A DNA stretch of 64,000 nt from Rhizobium sp. J15 (GCF_002531825.1 NZ_NWSX01000015.1:1-64000); one strand, 5' to 3'. Shown: positions 1-9,202, counted from the stretch's first letter. Translations and numbers: made by a program. The notes: a model not told the origin generated them from the sequence alone.

Positions 1-428
1 TCGCAGACTTCATGGGATCGCCCGCGATGAACTTGCTTTCAGGCACGGTCGAGAAAGATTCCAATGGTCTCGCCGTATCGCTGACCCGAGCCGGCGGCGA
101 TGCCATCAGGCTGCCTGTGGCGCCGGGGAGGGATGCGCTTGCCTCCCATGCCGGCAAGCAGATCGTCTTCGGCATCCGGCCGGAAGCGCTGACCGATCCG
201 GAGGGCGCCGATCGGAACGCCCGGACCCTCGCGGAAAGCGATTGCCTGATCGAAGTGGTGGAACCTGCCGGTTCCGACACCTTCGCGGTGACGAAGCTCG
301 GTGGCAAGGAGGTCGTGGCGCGTCTGCGGGCTGACGCGCGCATCAGCGCCGGCCAGACGGCGCGGCTCGCTTTCAATCTCGACAAGGCCGTGTTCTTCGA
401 TCCTGAGACACAGGCCCGGATCGCGTGA
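1..428 (+). CDS. ABC transporter ATP-binding protein, C-terminal part (sugar type)
   Basis: This is the 3' end of a gene that starts before the window; the frame is open from base 3. What remains is the C-terminal regulatory region of a UgpC/MalK-type ATPase: the typical FMGSPAMNLL stretch is followed by a TOBE/OB-fold region with the VFGIRPEAL signature. The nucleotide-binding domain lies outside the window. UgpC/MalK-type ATPases energise uptake of sugars, polyols or glycerol phosphate at the inner membrane. It overlaps or abuts the oxidoreductase gene that follows, so it probably supplies the substrate oxidised by the next four gene products. The substrate cannot be told from the sequence. 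Confidence 0.85.
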   Translation, partial: ADFMGSPAMNLLSGTVEKDSNGLAVSLTRAGGDAIRLPVAPGRDALASHAGKQIVFGIRPEALTDPEGADRNARTLAESDCLIEVVEPAGSDTFAVTKLGGKEVVARLRADARISAGQTARLAFNLDKAVFFDPETQARIA

Positions 429-442
429 CGATCGGTACGAAC

Positions 443-1981
443 ATGAGCAGTGCACCAGACATCGTCATCATCGGCTCGGGCGTCGGCGGCTCCACGGTCG
501 CCGCTGGCCTTGCCGCCACCGGCGCCCGGATATTGATCCTCGAAGCCGGCGACCACATCGCTGACCTTCCCGTCAATCGCGACCAGCGCGCCATCTTTCA
601 GCGTGGCCATTTCCGGCCGAGGGAGACCTGGTACGAAGCTGACGGCAAGGGCTTCAACCCCGGCAACTACTACAATGTCGGCGGCAATTCGAAGTTCTAC
701 GGCGCTGTCCTGTCGCGCTACCGCAAAGAGGATTTCGACGTCATCGAGCACCGGGAAGGCGTCTCGCCGGCCTGGCCCTTTCCCTATGAAGAATTGGAGC
801 CCTGGTACTCGAAGGCCGAACGCCTCTACCATGTCCGCGGCAGCCTCGGCGAAGACCTGACCGAGCCGCATCACTCGGCTCCTTACGAATACCCGCCTGT
901 TCCGGATGAGGCGCCGATCGCCTATGTCAGAGCCCGCCTCAAGGCGAAAGGCCTGCATCCTTCTTCCCTGCCGCTCGGACTGGATCTCGACGCCTGGCTT
1001 TCGAAGGCGCGGACACCATGGGACGCGCATCCGAATTCCCGGGATGGGAAGATGGATGCCGAGACCGCAGCACTGGCGGCGGCGCTGGAGCACGAAAACG
1101 TGCGGCTCGAAACCAATGCGCGCGTGACGAAGCTCGAGACGGGAGGGGCGAGCCGGATCGACCGCGTGACCTACGTCAGGAACGGCCAGACGCTAACCGT
1201 CTCACCTGACATCGTGATCCTCTCGGCCGGCGCGGTCCAGTCGTCCGTGCTTCTCCTGCGCTCGAAAAACGACCGCTTTCCGAGGGGGCTGGCGAACTCC
1301 TCCGATCAGGTAGGCCGCAACTTCATGAACCACAATGCATCCGCAGTCATCGCGGTCTCGCCGAAGTTCAGGAACACCGCCGTCTACCAGAAGACCTTTG
1401 CCTTCAACGACTTCTATCTCTCCGACGGGGAGGGAGGGCCGCCGCTCGGCAATGTGCAGCTCCTGGGCCGCATCTCCGAAAAGGTTCTCAAGGGATCTCT
1501 GCCGCAAGCGCCGGAATGGTTTTTACGCTTCATCACGAACCATGCCATCGACTTCTATGCGATGAGCGAGGACGTGCCCAATCCCGAAAGCCGCGTCATG
1601 GTGGACGGAGACCGGATCGTCCTGCAGTGGCAGAGGACCAACTGGGACGCCCATCTCGCCCTTGTTGCCAAGCTGAAGGCGATCCTGAAATCGATCGGAT
1701 TTCCGATCGTGCTGTCGAGGCCCTTCGACAAGCGCACGCCTTCCCATCAATGCGGAACGATCCGCATCGGCAACGATCCGGCGACCGCGCCGCTCGATCC
1801 CTACTGCCGTTCCTACGACCACGAGAACCTCTTCGTCGTCGACGCGGGGTTCCTGCCGACGTCGGCCGCGGTCAATCCTGCGCTCACCGTTGCCAGCCAG
1901 GCGCTGAGAGTGGCCGACCATATTGCATCGAAAGACTTGCAGGCGCGAGCCGATCCACTGGCGCGTGCCGGCCTCAAATAG
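443..1981 (+). CDS. GMC family FAD-dependent oxidoreductase
   Basis: A 512-residue flavoprotein. The N-terminus holds the FAD dinucleotide fold (IIGSGVGGSTVA, then the acidic strand end LILEAGD), and the C-terminus carries the GMC pattern VVDAGFLPTSAAVNPALT. Members oxidise alcohols or sugars. I prefer the ATG at 443 because it starts 11 residues before the Rossmann motif; a GTG at 425 overlapping the ABC gene's stop codon is possible and would couple translation. It has a compact FAD domain and QCGTIRIG near the C-terminus, where other GMC enzymes have the active-site histidine (here in SHQCGT). It lies 9 bp before a second, unlike GMC gene. The substrate is unknown. Confidence 0.85.
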   Translation: MSSAPDIVIIGSGVGGSTVAAGLAATGARILILEAGDHIADLPVNRDQRAIFQRGHFRPRETWYEADGKGFNPGNYYNVGGNSKFYGAVLSRYRKEDFDVIEHREGVSPAWPFPYEELEPWYSKAERLYHVRGSLGEDLTEPHHSAPYEYPPVPDEAPIAYVRARLKAKGLHPSSLPLGLDLDAWLSKARTPWDAHPNSRDGKMDAETAALAAALEHENVRLETNARVTKLETGGASRIDRVTYVRNGQTLTVSPDIVILSAGAVQSSVLLLRSKNDRFPRGLANSSDQVGRNFMNHNASAVIAVSPKFRNTAVYQKTFAFNDFYLSDGEGGPPLGNVQLLGRISEKVLKGSLPQAPEWFLRFITNHAIDFYAMSEDVPNPESRVMVDGDRIVLQWQRTNWDAHLALVAKLKAILKSIGFPIVLSRPFDKRTPSHQCGTIRIGNDPATAPLDPYCRSYDHENLFVVDAGFLPTSAAVNPALTVASQALRVADHIASKDLQARADPLARAGLK

Positions 1982-1990
1982 GACAGTAAA

Positions 1991-3646
1991 ATGGCATTCG
2001 ACTACATCATCACGGGCGCCGGTCCTGCGGGATGCGTGCTTGCGAACCGTCTGAGCGAAGACCCTGATATCAGCGTTCTCCTGCTCGAAGCGGGCGGCGG
2101 CGATTGGAACCCCCTTTTTCACATGCCGGCCGGCTTCGCCAAGATGACCAAGGGCGTGGCCAGCTGGGGATGGGAAACCGTTCCCCAGAAGCATATGAAG
2201 GGCAGGGTGCTTCGCTATACGCAGGCGAAGGTCATCGGCGGCGGCTCGTCGATCAACGCGCAGCTCTATACCCGCGGAAACGCGGCGGATTACGATCTTT
2301 GGGCCCGCGAAGACGGCTGCGAGGGCTGGGATTACCGTTCGATCCTGCCCTATTTCAAACGCGCCGAAGACAACCAGCGTTTCGCCGACGACTACCATGC
2401 CTATGGCGGCCCTCTCGGCGTCTCCATGCCTGCCGCGCCGCTGCCGATCTGCGACGCCTATATTCGCGCGGGGCAGGAACTCGGCATTCCCTATAATCAC
2501 GACTTCAACGGTCGACAGCAGGCCGGCGTCGGATTTTACCAGCTGACGCAGCGCAACCGCCGCCGCTCGTCGGCATCGCTCGCCTATCTCTCGCCGATCA
2601 AGGACCGGAAGAACTTGACGGTGCGCACGGGCGCGCGGGTCGCGCGGATCATCGTGGAGGGAAACCGTGCGAGTGGCGTCGAGATCGTAACGTCAAGCGG
2701 CTCGGAGATGGTGCGCGCCGAACGCGAGGTCCTGGTCTCCTCGGGCGCGATCGGATCGCCGAAGCTTCTCCTGCAATCCGGCATAGGGCCGGCCGATCAT
2801 CTGACGTCGGCGGGAGTCAAGGTGCTGCACGATCTGCCTGGTGTCGGCGGCAACCTGCAGGATCACCTGGATCTTTTCGTCATTGCCGAATGCACCGGCG
2901 ACCACACCTATGACGGCGTCGCAAAGCTTCACCGCACGCTTTGGGCCGGGATTCAATATGTCCTGTTCCGCACCGGTCCGGTCGCCTCGTCGCTCTTCGA
3001 GACCGGCGGCTTCTGGTACGCCGATCCGGATGCACGGTCTCCCGACATCCAGTTCCATCTCGGTCTCGGCTCCGGCATCGAAGCGGGCGTCGAGCGGCTG
3101 AAGAATGCCGGCGTGACGCTCAACTCCGCCTATCTGCATCCGCGCTCGCGCGGCACGGTGCGCCTGTCGTCGCCCGATCCGAGCGCTGCTCCATTGATCG
3201 ATCCGAATTACTGGTCCGATCCCCACGACGTGAAGATGTCCCTGGAAGGGCTCAAGGTTGCGCGCGAGATCATGCAGCAGGCGGCCTTGAAACCCTTTGT
3301 CCTGGCCGAAAGGCTTCCCGGGCCGAAGGTCATCACCGACGAGCAGCTTTTTGATTACGGCTGCGCCAACGCCAAGACCGACCACCATCCGGTCGGCACC
3401 TGCAAGATGGGAACAGGGCCGGACGCGGTCGTCGGGCTCGATCTCAGGGTCCATGGCCTGGAAGGTCTCAGGGTCTGCGACTCCTCGGTCATGCCCCGCG
3501 TGCCCTCATGCAACACCAATGCGCCGACGATCATGGTCGGCGAAAAGGGTTCCGATCTCATTCGGGGCCTGCCGCCGCTGCCGTCCGCCATCTTCGCCTA
3601 CGAACGCAACGATACGAGGCCGCGCGCCCGTGCCGAAATCCAGTAA
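1991..3646 (+). CDS. GMC family oxidoreductase, choline dehydrogenase-like
   Basis: A 551-residue flavoenzyme of the BetA/alcohol dehydrogenase branch. It has the FAD-binding motif ITGAGPAGCVLANRLSE, GMC signature 1 around VIGGGSSINAQLYTRG (about residues 83-98), signature 2 GAIGSPKLLLQSGIGP (about 252-267), the C-terminal active-site region TDHHPVGTCKMG and NTNAPTIMVGEK. The length is normal for the family. Choline dehydrogenase is only the nearest well-known name; the neighbourhood (ABC importer, second GMC enzyme, Gfo/Idh/MocA enzyme) points to oxidation of a sugar or polyol. It is second in a tightly spaced five-gene operon. Confidence 0.9.
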   Translation: MAFDYIITGAGPAGCVLANRLSEDPDISVLLLEAGGGDWNPLFHMPAGFAKMTKGVASWGWETVPQKHMKGRVLRYTQAKVIGGGSSINAQLYTRGNAADYDLWAREDGCEGWDYRSILPYFKRAEDNQRFADDYHAYGGPLGVSMPAAPLPICDAYIRAGQELGIPYNHDFNGRQQAGVGFYQLTQRNRRRSSASLAYLSPIKDRKNLTVRTGARVARIIVEGNRASGVEIVTSSGSEMVRAEREVLVSSGAIGSPKLLLQSGIGPADHLTSAGVKVLHDLPGVGGNLQDHLDLFVIAECTGDHTYDGVAKLHRTLWAGIQYVLFRTGPVASSLFETGGFWYADPDARSPDIQFHLGLGSGIEAGVERLKNAGVTLNSAYLHPRSRGTVRLSSPDPSAAPLIDPNYWSDPHDVKMSLEGLKVAREIMQQAALKPFVLAERLPGPKVITDEQLFDYGCANAKTDHHPVGTCKMGTGPDAVVGLDLRVHGLEGLRVCDSSVMPRVPSCNTNAPTIMVGEKGSDLIRGLPPLPSAIFAYERNDTRPRARAEIQ

Positions 3647-3670
3647 ACCCTTTCGAGAGGAGGTATGACA

Positions 3671-4840
3671 ATGTCTGAAGTGAGGGTTGCAGTGCTTGGC
3701 GCCTCGGGCTGGATGGGCAAGGTCCACACCATGGCCTACCAGACCTTTCCACATTTCTTCGGCGTGTCGGATGGAACGGCGCGGATCGTGACGCTTGTCG
3801 ATGGCAATCCGAGCGTCGCCGAGGATCTTGCCAACAGGGCGCCGGGCGCAAGGATTCTGCAGGATTGGCGTCCGGCCGTCGCCGATCCCGAAGTCGACCT
3901 GATCGACATATGCCTGCCGGACCACCTTCACTATCCGGTGGCCAAGGCGGCCTTGCTGGCCGGCAAGCATGTCTATTGCGAGAAGCCCTTGGCAAATACC
4001 GCCGACGAGGCGCGGGAGCTTGCGGATATTGCAAGAGAGAAGGGTGTCATCACGCGTGTGGGACATGCCTTTCCTCGCAACCCCGTTCATGATCTGGCGA
4101 AAGACATCATTGATTCAGGCGAAATCGGCGAGATCAAGCTGTTTCGCGGCTGCCAGCACGTCGACATGTATGGTGATCCCATGGCACCCTTCATGTGGCG
4201 TGCCGATGGAAAGCTTGCGCCGACGGGGATCGTTGGTGATACCGGCTCGCATATCTTCAGCTTCATGGATTTCCTGGTCGGCCGCGTCAGCTCCCTGATT
4301 GCCGACAATCTGATCGTCACCCCGCAGAGACCCGTTGTCGAAGGACTTGCCTATGGCGAGCAGGTGAAGCTTACGGGAAGCGAATCCTGGGCCGATATCA
4401 CCAACCCTGACGCAACGAACCTGCTGTGCCGGTTCGAAAACGGCGCCGGCGGCATCGTCGATTTCAGCCGCGTCGCGACAGGCCGCAAGTTCATGCAGAC
4501 CTATGAAGTTTACGGTACGAAAGGCAGCATCGCCTATACCTATGACGAGATAAACCGGCTGCGCTTCTATTCGAATGACGATCGGACGGGACGGCGTGGT
4601 TTCCGTGAGATCGACGTCGGTCCTGAGAATCCGACGTTCCGCGCTTTCCTTCCTCTGCCGAATTTCGGCATCGGCTATAACGAAAGCAAGATCATCGAGA
4701 TCGCCGAAGTCATCCGCTCGATCGTCGCCATGAAACCGATGTGGCCGACATTCGAGACGGGCCATCACATCTGCCAGATCGTCGACGCCTGCATGGAATC
4801 CTCCCGGCAGAGGCGCTGGGTCGATATTCCGCTCAACTGA
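3671..4840 (+). CDS. Gfo/Idh/MocA family NAD(P)-dependent oxidoreductase
   Basis: A 389-residue dehydrogenase. The N-terminal Rossmann fold shows LGASGWMGKVHT, and the family's EKP motif is present in YCEKPLANTADEA (about residues 106-118). The C-terminal half is the alpha/beta substrate domain. The enzymes act on sugars, inositols or their keto derivatives. I chose the ATG at 3671 over that at 3665: the Shine-Dalgarno GAGGAGGT at about 3656-3663 is correctly spaced for 3671 and touches 3665. It sits between two flavoprotein genes and probably acts in the same catabolic route. Confidence 0.9.
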   Translation: MSEVRVAVLGASGWMGKVHTMAYQTFPHFFGVSDGTARIVTLVDGNPSVAEDLANRAPGARILQDWRPAVADPEVDLIDICLPDHLHYPVAKAALLAGKHVYCEKPLANTADEARELADIAREKGVITRVGHAFPRNPVHDLAKDIIDSGEIGEIKLFRGCQHVDMYGDPMAPFMWRADGKLAPTGIVGDTGSHIFSFMDFLVGRVSSLIADNLIVTPQRPVVEGLAYGEQVKLTGSESWADITNPDATNLLCRFENGAGGIVDFSRVATGRKFMQTYEVYGTKGSIAYTYDEINRLRFYSNDDRTGRRGFREIDVGPENPTFRAFLPLPNFGIGYNESKIIEIAEVIRSIVAMKPMWPTFETGHHICQIVDACMESSRQRRWVDIPLN

Positions 4841-4853
4841 TCGAGACGAGCCG

Positions 4854-6938
4854 ATGACCATAGACGTTCCGCAGGAAATTCTTGATGCGCTGACCGACGT
4901 CGACATGCCGCGGCTTCCCCCCGAGGCTGCGCCTTCGGAGGTAAGCCGGCTCGCCGGCATCGAGGTGCCGGTCTATCGAGCCGGCTGCGTCGTCGTCGGA
5001 TCGGGCGCGGCGGGCCTGCGCGCGGCAGTGGAAATGAAGCGGCGAGGCGATGATGTCGTCATCGTCAGTCAGAGCGCATGGGGCGGAACCTCCGCCTGTT
5101 CGGGATCGGACAAGCAGACCCTCCACACCGCAAACACGGCCGATCAGGGCGACAATTACAAGGCGATGGCCCGCGCCATCCGCAGCGGCGGCGCCATGGA
5201 CGAGGATACGGCCTATGTCGAGGCGGTGGGCTCGTCCCGCATGATGGCATCGCTGCAATTCCTGGGGCTGCCGCTGCCGCAGGATCCGCTTGGCGGCACG
5301 CTGAGATATCAGACCGATCACGACGAGGTCGGCCGCGCCACCAGCTGCGGGCCGCGCACCTCGCGGTTGATGGTCAAGGTGCTGGCCGAGGAAGCGATCC
5401 GGCTCGGCGTGCCGTTCTACAATCAGACCACAGCAGTCAAGATCCTCACCGAGGGCGCTGGAGCGGGCTGTCATGTCGTTGGCATGCTCGCCATGCGCGC
5501 CGGCGACCGTACCGAGGAAAACCCGCTGGGCATCGCGCTCTTCGTCAGTGATGTGATCGTGCTTGCGGCCGGCGGGCCGGGTGAACTCTATCGTGACAGC
5601 GTCTATCCAAACGGCTGTTTCGGCTCGCTGGGGCTCGCCCTGGAGGCGGGCGTCGAGCTCGTGAACCTGACCGAAAGCCAGTTCGGCATCGGAACCCGGA
5701 GGGAAGGGTTCCCATGGAATCTCTCCGGCACCTATGTCCAGGCGATGCCGCATATCTATTCGGTCGATGCCGAAGGCGGAGAACACCATTTTCTGGCCGA
5801 ATACTATCGCAGCACGCAGGAACTGGCGTCGAACGTCTTCCGCAAAGGCTACCAATGGCCTTTTCACGCGACGCGCATGCTCGATTTCGGTTCGAGCCTG
5901 GTCGACCTCGCCATTTACCGCGAGAGCGCCGCAGGCCGGCGTGTCTTCATGGACTTCAACCGGAATCCGCTGGCGGTGCCGGGCGACCTGCCGTTCAGCC
6001 TGGAAAGACTGGACGAGGATGTCCGAGCCTATCTCGGCAATGCCGGCGCGGACCAGGCCATGCCGATCGACCGGCTGAAGCACATGAACCCGCTCTCGAT
6101 CGAACTTTATCGCCGTTACAAGATCGATATTGCCGAGGAGCCGCTGGAATTTGCGGTCAACAACCAGCACATGAACGGCGGCATCATGGTCGATACCTGG
6201 GGCCGCAGCAATGTCAGGGGCTGTTACGCGATCGGGGAAGCGGCAGGCACGCATGGCGTGACGAGGCCCGGTGGGGCGGCGCTGAATGCCGGGCAGGTGT
6301 TCGGCACGCGGGCGGCCGAGCACATCAGCGCGAGCGGCAGGGCGAAGCGGGTCGCTGCGGAGGATATCACCGCGATCGCGCAGGCAGGCATCGGCAGCCT
6401 TCTAGCCGCTCTTCGCGCCGAGAGCCCGCTGACCGCCAAATCGCTCCGCACGGAAATCCAGGCGCGCATGAGCGAGAAAGCCGGCATCCTCTGCGATCAG
6501 GAAAGCGTCGGCGGCGCCTTGATCGATGCGCGCAAGCTGAATGCTGAAATCCGCGAGAAAGGCGTCGCCTACAGCCGCGGAGCGGAAGCGGTTCGAGGGG
6601 TGCAATGGCGGCAGATGGCGCTGGCATCGGAAGCTGTTCTCAGCGCGCTCGACTTCTTCATCCGCAATGGCGGCGGCAGCCGCGGCGCGCGGGCGATATG
6701 CGACGGGCAGGGCGAATCCCTCCCGCTGGCACGCTCTGGTCCGCTGCAGGACTACCGCTTCCGGAAGGAACGCCCGGCGCATCGGGAGGAGCAGATCGTC
6801 GTTCGGCTGGATGGGGATCAGATCAGGCTTTCAACCCGTGCCAACCGCACCTTCGATGAAAAAGCCAGATCCTTCTTCGAGCGGGACTGGCCGGCCTGGC
6901 TGACAGGCCGCATCTATGATCTTGCAAGGGATGAATGA
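4854..6938 (+). CDS. FAD-dependent oxidoreductase, fumarate reductase/L-aspartate oxidase-like flavoprotein
   Basis: A 694-residue protein. After a leader of about 40 residues comes the FAD fold VVVGSGAAGLRAAVEMKRRG, followed by WGGTSACSGSDKQT, the family's flavin-contact loop. Near residues 440-480 is GGIMVDTWGRSNVRGCYAIGEAAGTHG, with the usual second FAD contact GGAALNAGQVFG. It belongs to the fumarate reductase/succinate dehydrogenase flavoprotein superfamily. No iron-sulfur or membrane-anchor partner lies beside it, so it is more likely a soluble dehydrogenase or reductase of the same catabolic operon. Last gene of the operon; the next gene is convergent and starts 10 bases away. Confidence 0.85.
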   Translation: MTIDVPQEILDALTDVDMPRLPPEAAPSEVSRLAGIEVPVYRAGCVVVGSGAAGLRAAVEMKRRGDDVVIVSQSAWGGTSACSGSDKQTLHTANTADQGDNYKAMARAIRSGGAMDEDTAYVEAVGSSRMMASLQFLGLPLPQDPLGGTLRYQTDHDEVGRATSCGPRTSRLMVKVLAEEAIRLGVPFYNQTTAVKILTEGAGAGCHVVGMLAMRAGDRTEENPLGIALFVSDVIVLAAGGPGELYRDSVYPNGCFGSLGLALEAGVELVNLTESQFGIGTRREGFPWNLSGTYVQAMPHIYSVDAEGGEHHFLAEYYRSTQELASNVFRKGYQWPFHATRMLDFGSSLVDLAIYRESAAGRRVFMDFNRNPLAVPGDLPFSLERLDEDVRAYLGNAGADQAMPIDRLKHMNPLSIELYRRYKIDIAEEPLEFAVNNQHMNGGIMVDTWGRSNVRGCYAIGEAAGTHGVTRPGGAALNAGQVFGTRAAEHISASGRAKRVAAEDITAIAQAGIGSLLAALRAESPLTAKSLRTEIQARMSEKAGILCDQESVGGALIDARKLNAEIREKGVAYSRGAEAVRGVQWRQMALASEAVLSALDFFIRNGGGSRGARAICDGQGESLPLARSGPLQDYRFRKERPAHREEQIVVRLDGDQIRLSTRANRTFDEKARSFFERDWPAWLTGRIYDLARDE

Positions 6939-6948
6939 GGTCTGCCGA

Positions 6949-7131
6949 TCAATCGGGATTGGAAACCGGCGGCGGAACCCGGATGCGTTCGGTGTCGTCG
7001 GAACCTTCGGCGACGGCTTCCTCGCTTTTACGCACACGCCTCGGCGGATCTTTCCCCTCAACCGGCTTCGGCGACCGCTGGTCGTCGGCCTGGATCTCGT
7101 CGGTGTTCAGGTAATTCTTGCTCTCAGCCAT
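6949..7131 (-). CDS. Small hydrophilic hypothetical protein
   Basis: Sixty residues, starting MAESKNYLNTDEIQ at 7131. It is highly charged, without a membrane segment or cysteines, and probably disordered. It lies 5 bp after the end of another small hydrophilic gene on the same strand, so the two are probably cotranscribed from the stress-type promoter at 7390-7414. I do not recognise a domain. Protein-like composition and operon position support it more than any homology. Confidence 0.6.
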   Translation of the reverse strand: MAESKNYLNTDEIQADDQRSPKPVEGKDPPRRVRKSEEAVAEGSDDTERIRVPPPVSNPD

Positions 7132-7136
7132 GGCAG

Positions 7137-7367
7137 TCACTTCCGATTGGAGAATTGCGGGGCAGGGATGCGGTCCTTCTGATCGGCACGGCCGGTGCGA
7201 GGATCGGTCTCGGTGGGACCGTCGCCCGCCTGGCGGCTGCTGCCCATATTGATCGGCGGCTTGCGTCGGTCATCGATATTGGTTTCAGGCAGCTCGTCGT
7301 CCTGGGTGTCCTCATTCAGTGACTTCGGCGGGAGCTTCGCGGAATCTGGGGTGGAATTGATTGGCAT
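7137..7367 (-). CDS. Small hydrophilic hypothetical protein, stress-promoter associated
   Basis: Seventy-six residues, rich in Pro, Asp, Arg and Gln, with no membrane segment. The start at 7367 (MPINSTPDS) is set by AAAGGAGA just upstream; an ATG at 7385 lies inside that ribosome-binding site and is unlikely. A GGAAC-N16-AGTT promoter is placed so that transcription should begin about 15-20 bases before the start codon. The function is unknown; small disordered proteins of this sort are frequent in the general stress regulon of rhizobia, which is an inference from the promoter. Confidence 0.65.
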   Translation of the reverse strand: MPINSTPDSAKLPPKSLNEDTQDDELPETNIDDRRKPPINMGSSRQAGDGPTETDPRTGRADQKDRIPAPQFSNRK

Positions 7368-7389
7368 CGTGCAATCTCCTTTCATGCGT

Positions 7390-7414
7390 AACTCCAGCCG
7401 CCATCGTGGGTTCC
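7390..7414 (-). promoter_or_regulatory. EcfG-type (general stress sigma) promoter candidate
   Basis: On the minus strand GGAAC (7414-7410) is followed after exactly 16 bases by AGTT (7393-7390). The alphaproteobacterial EcfG consensus is GGAAC-N16/17-CGTT. The -10 element lies about 23 bases before the start codon at 7367, a workable distance. Unlike the three composite promoters at 12.4, 17.6 and 20.5 kb, no GAC-N4-GTC decamer lies 18 bases upstream. Confidence 0.6.
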
Positions 7415-7445
7415 CTGTCTCCCTTGTTGTCGGCGGCAGCGCAGC

Positions 7446-8237
7446 TCACATGCCTTCAGCTCCGGAAACGTCGAGCTCGATCATGACGGGCGCGTGATCG
7501 CTCGTATGGTCCCAACCCCGCGGTTTTCTCCGGACGCTTGCCGACCGGAGCCAGGGTGCGACTGTCGGGCTGAGCAGGAAGTGGTCGATCCGGAGCCCGG
7601 CGTCGCGCTCGAAGCTGTTGCGCCAATATTTCCAGAACGTGTAGATGCGCTCGCCCGGATGCAGGTGCCTGACGGCGTCGGTCCAGCCCTGGGCAACGAG
7701 ATGAGCATAGGCCTTGCGGACTTCCGGCCTGAAAAGGGCATCGTCGAGCCAGCGCTCCGGCTTGTAGACGTCGATCTCCGTCGGCATGACGTTGAAGTCG
7801 CCGGCGAGGATCGCGGGCACGCCCAGATCGAGGAGTTCGGCGGCATAGAGGTCGAGGCGGCGGAACCAGCGGAGCTTGTAGTCGAATTTCGCGCTCGGGA
7901 ACGGGTTGCCGTTGGGAAGATACAGGCAGCCGATCACGACGCCGTCGATGACGGCTTCGATATAGCGGCTGTGGGTGTCGTCGGGATCTCCGGGAAGCCC
8001 GCGCCGTGTCAGGATCGGTGCCTGGCCTCTCGAAAGGATGGCGACGCCGTTCCAGGATCGCTGTCCGTGCCAGACGGCGCCGTAGCCGGCCCGCTCGATC
8101 TCCTTTCGCGGAAATCTTGCGTCATCGGTCTTCAATTCCTGGAGGCAGACGACGTCGGGCGTATCCTCCTTGAGCCAGCGCAGCAGGATGTTCAGGCGGC
8201 CATTGATCCCGTTGACATTGTATGTCGCGATTTTCAT
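7446..8237 (-). CDS. xthA: Exodeoxyribonuclease III
   Basis: A 263-residue AP endonuclease/3'-5' exonuclease of the exonuclease III family, used in base-excision repair. Visible motifs: the N-terminal MKIATYNVNGINGR, the metal ligand glutamate in CLQELKT (about residue 35), RSWNGVAILSR, GDFNVMPTEIDVY (Asp and Asn of the active site) and the C-terminal catalytic pair in TSDHAPVMIEL. The length is normal. It is the last gene of a minus-strand group with the GFA-family gene 27 bp upstream and the DUF883-like gene before that. Confidence 0.95.
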   Translation of the reverse strand: MKIATYNVNGINGRLNILLRWLKEDTPDVVCLQELKTDDARFPRKEIERAGYGAVWHGQRSWNGVAILSRGQAPILTRRGLPGDPDDTHSRYIEAVIDGVVIGCLYLPNGNPFPSAKFDYKLRWFRRLDLYAAELLDLGVPAILAGDFNVMPTEIDVYKPERWLDDALFRPEVRKAYAHLVAQGWTDAVRHLHPGERIYTFWKYWRNSFERDAGLRIDHFLLSPTVAPWLRSASVRRKPRGWDHTSDHAPVMIELDVSGAEGM

Positions 8238-8264
8238 GAGGCTCCCGAAAGTCGAGGCGTTGCC

Positions 8265-8666
8265 CTAGAAACGCTCCTGAGTTTCTTCCTCCGGAAGCCC
8301 GCGCCCGCAATCGGCCCAATCCAGGCGGCTTTCCACGCCGTAGTGTCCGGCCGGCCGGATCTTCTCCGGCGTGTCGAGAGAACCGACCGTCACCCGGATC
8401 AGTTCGTCGCCATCATACTGGAGATAGAGCGGCGTTCCGCAATTGCCGCAGAAACCGCGGGTGGCGATCGGCGACGATCGATAGGAGGCCGGTATGCCGT
8501 GCGTCCAGACAAGATCAGCGATTCTGGCCTGGACGAGCACCGCGAAAGGACCGCCGGTCGCCTTCTTGCACATGTCGCAATGGCAGTATCCCGAGTGCGG
8601 CGGCTCGCCTGCGAATTCGTATCGGCAGGCGCCGCACAGACAGCCGCCGGTCCATTGCATCGCCAT
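8265..8666 (-). CDS. GFA/CENP-V domain zinc-binding protein
   Basis: A 133-residue protein of the glutathione-dependent formaldehyde-activating (GFA) family. The zinc-binding cysteines are visible as GGCLCGACRYE, CHCDMCKKATG and FCGNCGTPLY. Some members bind S-hydroxymethyl glutathione adducts; most have unknown substrates. It lies 8 bp after the DUF883-like gene and 27 bp before xthA, which suggests an operon linking membrane stress, carbonyl stress and DNA repair. The precise role is not determined by the sequence. Confidence 0.88.
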   Translation of the reverse strand: MAMQWTGGCLCGACRYEFAGEPPHSGYCHCDMCKKATGGPFAVLVQARIADLVWTHGIPASYRSSPIATRGFCGNCGTPLYLQYDGDELIRVTVGSLDTPEKIRPAGHYGVESRLDWADCGRGLPEEETQERF

Positions 8667-8674
8667 GGCCGAGA

Positions 8675-9172
8675 TTACCGTGTCGCGCCGAAGACGAAGG
8701 CGACGCCGGCGACGATCGCGACCGCCGTCAGCGGCTGCTCGCGGATCCTGTCTTCGATGTCGCGCACGACGCTGCGCGCTTCAGCCTTTGCCACGCGGGC
8801 AGTCCCCGAAGCCAGCTCCGAAGCCGACTCGGCTATCCGCCCCGCCTCCTTCCGAAGCGCGCGCATTTCCCGATGGTCTGCGTTGAAGCCATGGGAGGAG
8901 CCATCGGTCTCGCCGGTGGAGCGCAGGGCTTGATCCACGAGCGGGAATTCCTCGTCGAGTTTTGTGGGGTCCGGCTCGCGCGCCACGCGGTCAACGGCCT
9001 CGGTATCCGTGCGGCCGGCGGGTATGGACGTGTGGGTGGCCGACACCGGGTCGGACGCCGGAAAAGTGGCCTCGATTCCTCTGTCGAGCTCGCCTTTTCG
9101 GGCTCGGCTCCGCTGCTCCGCCTGTTCCTTGCGCAGGGATTGGACTGCCGGAGATTCGTTGGGATTTGCCAT
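8675..9172 (-). CDS. DUF883/ElaB-like membrane-anchored stress protein
   Basis: A 165-residue protein. The start at 9172 (MANPNESP) is fixed by GGAGGA about 8 bases upstream. The N-terminal two thirds are charged and carry an ATFPASDPVS motif; a helical region then leads to one C-terminal membrane segment (TAVAIVAGVAFVFGATR) preceded by VRDIEDRIREQPL. This layout is that of the ElaB/YqjD/DUF883 family of tail-anchored inner-membrane proteins, which are induced in stationary phase in enterobacteria. A weaker EcfG-like promoter lies upstream. Confidence 0.75.
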   Translation of the reverse strand: MANPNESPAVQSLRKEQAEQRSRARKGELDRGIEATFPASDPVSATHTSIPAGRTDTEAVDRVAREPDPTKLDEEFPLVDQALRSTGETDGSSHGFNADHREMRALRKEAGRIAESASELASGTARVAKAEARSVVRDIEDRIREQPLTAVAIVAGVAFVFGATR

Positions 9173-9202
9173 CGGGGATTCCTCCATTGTTCTTCGACAA
9201 TG

